From Flavobacterium sp. UBA6195 (GTDB lineage: Bacteria; Bacteroidota; Bacteroidia; Flavobacteriales; Flavobacteriaceae), in the NCBI RefSeq assembly GCF_002422095.1, contig NZ_DITB01000099.1, positions 1 through 24,308 on the forward strand: a stretch of 24,308 nt of DNA, given 5' to 3'. Below the pieces are notes generated by a model, which worked only from the letters and a program-made list of their open reading frames with translations, was not told the DNA's origin and did not search any database. A program made the position numbers and the translations under genes. The first letter of the stretch is position 1. Each line of letters opens with the position of its first letter. This document shows, piece after piece, positions 22,125 to 24,308 of this stretch.

Positions 22125-22565
22125 TTATTTTATTACTAAAATTCCAACATCTCCATCAGATCTGATATCATAAGTTAGATAGCCTCTTTGAATTACTTCC
22201 TCTCCATTTACAGTTTTTGTTCCATATTTTCTTATCAACTCTTTACCAATTGAATTAGAGTTGTTTTTAGGCATAAGAAAAATTATTTGTGCAACTTCAC
22301 CCTGTACTGTATAAGTAACAAGTGGAGTTATTAAACTCTCATTTTTATATTGAACAGTTACATAAGCACCATTATCACTTAATTTTTTTTCCCCTTTTTG
22401 TTCAAATGAAAAATTAATTTTAGCCATAATTTGTGTAAGTGAAGTAGAATTTAAAATAATACTCTCTACATCAAATTTTGTTTCTGTAAGTTCATAAGAT
22501 TGAGAATGGGATAAAAATCCCAGCATTAATAACAGTGATGTTAATAATAATTTCAATGTTTTCAT
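22125..22565 (-). CDS. Small secreted protein of unknown function (third of the cluster)
   Basis: 146 residues with a signal peptide (MKTLKLLLTSLLLMLGFLSHSQ). The mature part alternates polar and hydrophobic residues (YVTVQYKNESLITPLVTYTV, AQIIFLMPKNN) and ends in GYLTYDIRSDGDVGILVIK, suggesting a small beta-rich domain. No Cys. Its ATG overlaps the stop codon of the upstream gene by one base (TAATG), so the two are translationally coupled. Unrecognised. Confidence 0.62.
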   Translation of the reverse strand: MKTLKLLLTSLLLMLGFLSHSQSYELTETKFDVESIILNSTSLTQIMAKINFSFEQKGEKKLSDNGAYVTVQYKNESLITPLVTYTVQGEVAQIIFLMPKNNSNSIGKELIRKYGTKTVNGEEVIQRGYLTYDIRSDGDVGILVIK

Positions 22566-23014
22566 TAGTAATTTTTAAATGTTTTTTTTCCTAGTTCTGT
22601 TAAATAATATTTAGATCTAGAATTTGATTTATTTCTGCCTTTTATTTCTAATATATAGAGTACTTGTCCACCTCTTTCATTATATACAATTTTATATAAT
22701 CGCATGTCTCCATTATAATTATTTGACCATTCTAAGGGGTTGCTTTTTATATAACTAACAGGTGAAAAAGTAATGCAATAAAACCCACTTTCATCATAAA
22801 AGCTATCATCAATAATTGATGGGTAACTATCATAATAACCATTATATAGGTCTTTTTTTAATAACCAACCATCTGAAAAATTAAATTCAAACTCTTCTGG
22901 TCCAACACTTCCTTCTTCTAATTTAGTGTAGCTAGTTTTTATTTTTATTTCTTGTGCAATTGTTGAAATTGGAGAAAAATAAAATATAGTTAGTATTATT
23001 AATATATGTTTCAT
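22565..23014 (-). CDS. Small secreted protein of unknown function (second of the cluster)
   Basis: 149 residues with a signal peptide (MKHILIILTIFYFSPISTIA, cleavage about AQE). The mature part is rich in Tyr, Ser and Asp (WLLKKDLYNGYYDSYPSIID, then FYDESGFYCITFSP) with a basic segment near the end (KGRNKSNSRSKYYLTELGKK). Only one Cys in the mature part. It starts 7 nt after the stop of the first secreted gene. Unrecognised. Confidence 0.62.
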   Translation of the reverse strand: MKHILIILTIFYFSPISTIAQEIKIKTSYTKLEEGSVGPEEFEFNFSDGWLLKKDLYNGYYDSYPSIIDDSFYDESGFYCITFSPVSYIKSNPLEWSNNYNGDMRLYKIVYNERGGQVLYILEIKGRNKSNSRSKYYLTELGKKTFKNY

Positions 23015-23021
23015 TTGATTT

Positions 23022-23318
23022 TTATTTAGAAGCGGCTTTGTATCCTGCTTTAAAGCCTAAATTATACCCACATTTATAACTATTATTAGTGCAACCTATA
23101 GGAGGAATAGGAGCAATTGGCGAAATAGGACATATAGCATTTTTACCTTTTACATCTTTCCATCCTTCACAATAGCCTTCATCCCATCCTTTTGAAAATT
23201 CAGATTTCATTAAGTTTGTTTCAAGGATACATTTTAATTCTATTGTTTCTGGAGAAACAAAAGCACTATTGACATTAAATATTAATCCTATTAATGTCAG
23301 TAAAAATAATTTTTTCAT
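23022..23318 (-). CDS. Small secreted Cys- and Gly-patterned protein (first of the cluster)
   Basis: 98 residues with a signal peptide (MKKLFLLTLIGLIFNVNSA). The mature part has two matching helices with Gly every fourth residue: FSKGWDEGYCEGWKDVKG (about 41-58) and YKCGYNLGFKAGYKAASK at the C-terminus. Between them is a proline-rich linker framed by Cys (ICPISPIAPIPPIGC). Five Cys in the mature part allow disulfide links between the helices. The regular Gly/aromatic spacing suggests tight helix packing or membrane insertion. It is the promoter-proximal gene of the four-gene secreted cluster and lies divergent from the XRE regulator gene. Confidence 0.7.
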   Translation of the reverse strand: MKKLFLLTLIGLIFNVNSAFVSPETIELKCILETNLMKSEFSKGWDEGYCEGWKDVKGKNAICPISPIAPIPPIGCTNNSYKCGYNLGFKAGYKAASK

Positions 23319-23368
23319 AATTTTCTAAATTTTAAATGCATAATTAATTTATTTATATTTAATATCCT

Positions 23369-23382
23369 TACGGATTTCCGTA
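23369..23382. promoter_or_regulatory. Inverted repeat in the divergent control region (TACGGA/TCCGTA)
   Basis: TACGGA, two bases, TCCGTA. It lies 51 nt upstream of the secreted cluster's first ATG, where an operator for that promoter would fit. Confidence 0.45.
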
Positions 23383-23399
23383 TTCTTAAAAATAATATA

Positions 23400-23417
23400 G
23401 TTATCATTAATGATAAC
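23400..23417. promoter_or_regulatory. Perfect 18-bp palindrome, candidate operator
   Basis: GTTATCATTAATGATAAC is a perfect palindrome between the divergent XRE gene and secreted-protein cluster. Its length and symmetry suit a dimeric HTH repressor. No experimental link; the neighbour XRE protein is the obvious candidate. Confidence 0.6.
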
Positions 23418-23434
23418 CATTTTAAACAAAAATA

Positions 23435-23476
23435 GAACAATTTTTGAGTTATCAAATAATACAACTCAAAAAGTTC
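23435..23476 (+). promoter_or_regulatory. Inverted repeat directly before the XRE gene
   Basis: TTTTTGAGTT (23441-23450) pairs with AACTCAAAAA (23463-23472), extended by GAAC/GTTC with a 2-nt bulge. The right arm ends one base before the XRE ATG. It could be an autoregulatory operator or an RNA hairpin hiding the start codon. Confidence 0.5.
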
Positions 23477-23477
23477 A

Positions 23478-23693
23478 ATGTCAGACTCTAAAATTCAGGT
23501 CAAAGTAGGATTGCAAATCCAAAGAATTAGAGAGCTTAAAGGCTTATCTCAGCAGGATCTGGCTGCTAAATGTAACTTTGAAAAAAGTAACATGTCCAGA
23601 CTTGAAGCTGGTAAGGTCAATCCAACAATTTCTACTTTAGAAAAAGTTGCTTCTGCTCTAGAAATTAACATTATTGAACTTTTTAACTTCTAA
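23478..23693 (+). CDS. XRE-family helix-turn-helix transcriptional regulator
   Basis: 71 residues, a bare Cro/C1-type HTH domain (HTH_3). The five-helix pattern is clear: VGLQIQRIRELKGLSQQDLA, CNFEKSNMSRLEAGKVNPTI as turn and recognition helix, then TLEKVASALEINIIELFNF. It has no sensor or protease domain, so it probably acts as a simple dimeric repressor. It diverges from the secreted-protein cluster, and the gap holds three inverted repeats, so control of both the cluster and itself is plausible. Proteins like this are common regulators in mobile elements. Confidence 0.9.
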   Translation: MSDSKIQVKVGLQIQRIRELKGLSQQDLAAKCNFEKSNMSRLEAGKVNPTISTLEKVASALEINIIELFNF

Positions 23694-23898
23694 GAGTAAC
23701 AAAAATTCCTCTTAAAACATCGCAGTTGTAGGCTAACACAATCTCTTTTATTTTTTTATCAGGTAGTTTTCCTTTAAACCTATAGTAGTCATAATTTATT
23801 CCATTTTTATCTGTTTTGGTTTCTAAAAATTCCAACTCAAATTCATGTAAAGCAAACTCTTCCCCAATACAAAATTGATTTAAAATAACATCTTCCAT
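23683..23898 (-). CDS. Small hypothetical protein
   Basis: 71 residues, acidic, no signal or membrane segment. The central part (NGINYDYYRFKGKLPDKKIK) leading to EIVLAYNCDVLRGIFVTLRS looks like a compact beta-alpha-beta domain, which makes it more credible than a random frame of this length. Its last 11 nt overlap the end of the convergent XRE gene. Unrecognised. Confidence 0.5.
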   Translation of the reverse strand: MEDVILNQFCIGEEFALHEFELEFLETKTDKNGINYDYYRFKGKLPDKKIKEIVLAYNCDVLRGIFVTLRS

Positions 23899-23996
23899 TG
23901 TAAATAAGTTGATTTATGCCATAACACAAAATTGTTTTACAAATGTAGTTCTGAAATATAAGGGTTTATAGGAGTTGCAAATTTGCAAGTGAAGTT

Positions 23997-24260
23997 TTAG
24001 AACGTATCAGGTGTTAATTGGTCATAATTATTCCAAATAATATCTTTTGTTTCAAATAAAACTTTTCTGTCTTCTTCCCCTGAACCTGACACTATATAAT
24101 ATTTAGCAAAAGAAGCATCCATAATTTTATAAAAAGCTGATTTAATTCTTGATAGATGGGTATAAATAGCTTTTGTTTCTAGATTAACAACATCATCAAT
24201 ACTCTTAGACATCTTATCATAATCCAATTGGTTTGAAACTGAATTGTAAATGGTGAGCAA
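23997..24260 (-). CDS. Hypothetical protein, probably the 3' part of a longer gene
   Basis: The listed start is a TTG, with no ATG at that end. Before it the same frame reads RFTELGNYKKE back to a stop near 24294, while the neighbouring frame is open to the window edge and reads LFADDLQNWVIIKK. The two join smoothly at a run of six A (about 24264-24270): one more A would make a single protein, NWVIIKKELLTIYNSVSN and onward. So this is likely a longer gene broken by a homopolymer indel or sequencing error. The visible part is helical (IYTHLSRIKSAFYKIMDASF) and ends IIWNNYDQLTPDTF. Family not recognised. Confidence 0.5.
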   Translation of the reverse strand: MLTIYNSVSNQLDYDKMSKSIDDVVNLETKAIYTHLSRIKSAFYKIMDASFAKYYIVSGSGEEDRKVLFETKDIIWNNYDQLTPDTF

Positions 24261-24308
24261 CTCTTTTTTATAATTACCCAGTTCTGTAAATCGTCAGCAA
24301 AAAGTGGA

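Noticed and set aside
23478..23898. Toxin-antitoxin pair made of the XRE protein and the 71-residue protein
   Set aside because: The genes are convergent and overlapping at their 3' ends, not an operon, and the small protein shows no toxin motif.
1..24308. CRISPR array, rRNA genes, transposase or integrase genes
   Set aside because: No spaced identical repeats, rRNA motifs, or DDE, tyrosine or serine recombinase signatures were seen on either strand.

Overview
The window looks like a chromosomal segment of a Flavobacterium-type Bacteroidota. The DNA is AT-rich, several genes are preceded by the Bacteroidota -7 promoter element TAnnTTTG, Shine-Dalgarno sequences are poor or absent, and the gene families are typical of Flavobacteriaceae (DUF4301, DUF4407, group II PcrB/GGGPS, HIT-greA pair). 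No database search was possible; family calls come from motifs and remembered family signatures.

Positions 1-18455 read as ordinary chromosomal backbone. They begin with the tail of a sensor histidine kinase and a greA-HIT pair. Next is a small lipoprotein with a Rieske-like cysteine pattern that lacks both histidine ligands, then a TonB-dependent receptor behind a clear TPP (thiamine) riboswitch with its own promoter. A tightly overlapping leftward operon follows upstream of it: Sfp-type phosphopantetheinyl transferase, PcrB-like prenyltransferase, PnuC/PnuT-type transporter, DUF4301 and arfB. The riboswitch next to the PnuC-family gene suggests thiamine uptake across both membranes. Divergent from the operon is ahcY, followed by DUF4407, a PH-like/SHOCT protein, an MmcQ/YjbR protein, a cyclase-family hydrolase, a frameshifted small secreted protein, hemW, a nonsense-interrupted four-helix-bundle (23S IVS-like) gene, ruvC, a flippase-like membrane protein, a family 2 glycosyltransferase, a lipoprotein and DUF456.

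At 18616-18634 lies the last 19 nt of a tRNA gene (3' end including CCA, minus strand), followed in the minus direction by an intrinsic terminator but with no tRNA body on its other side. This is the signature of an attachment-site remnant. I therefore read 18635 to the window end as part of an integrated element or island. It holds eight leftward genes, none recognised beyond TPR repeats: four small secreted proteins and four cytoplasmic or membrane proteins. Two of the latter share the same C-terminal 19-residue tail. A divergent XRE-type regulator sits beside a region containing three inverted repeats. No integrase is in the window; it would be expected beyond the right edge.

A second layer of structure is a set of tandem heptanucleotide arrays with different unit sequences but the same 7-nt period. 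They lie at gene junctions (14277-14311, 14724-14758, 15321-15348, weakly 10741-10761) and inside two coding sequences (signal peptide of the TonB receptor, an insert in the glycosyltransferase). Two arrays form an inverted pair exactly bracketing the four-helix-bundle gene between ruvC and hemW. No gene-free stretch exceeds 300 bases; the longest (18456-18734 and 3898-4164) hold the tRNA remnant and the riboswitch respectively.
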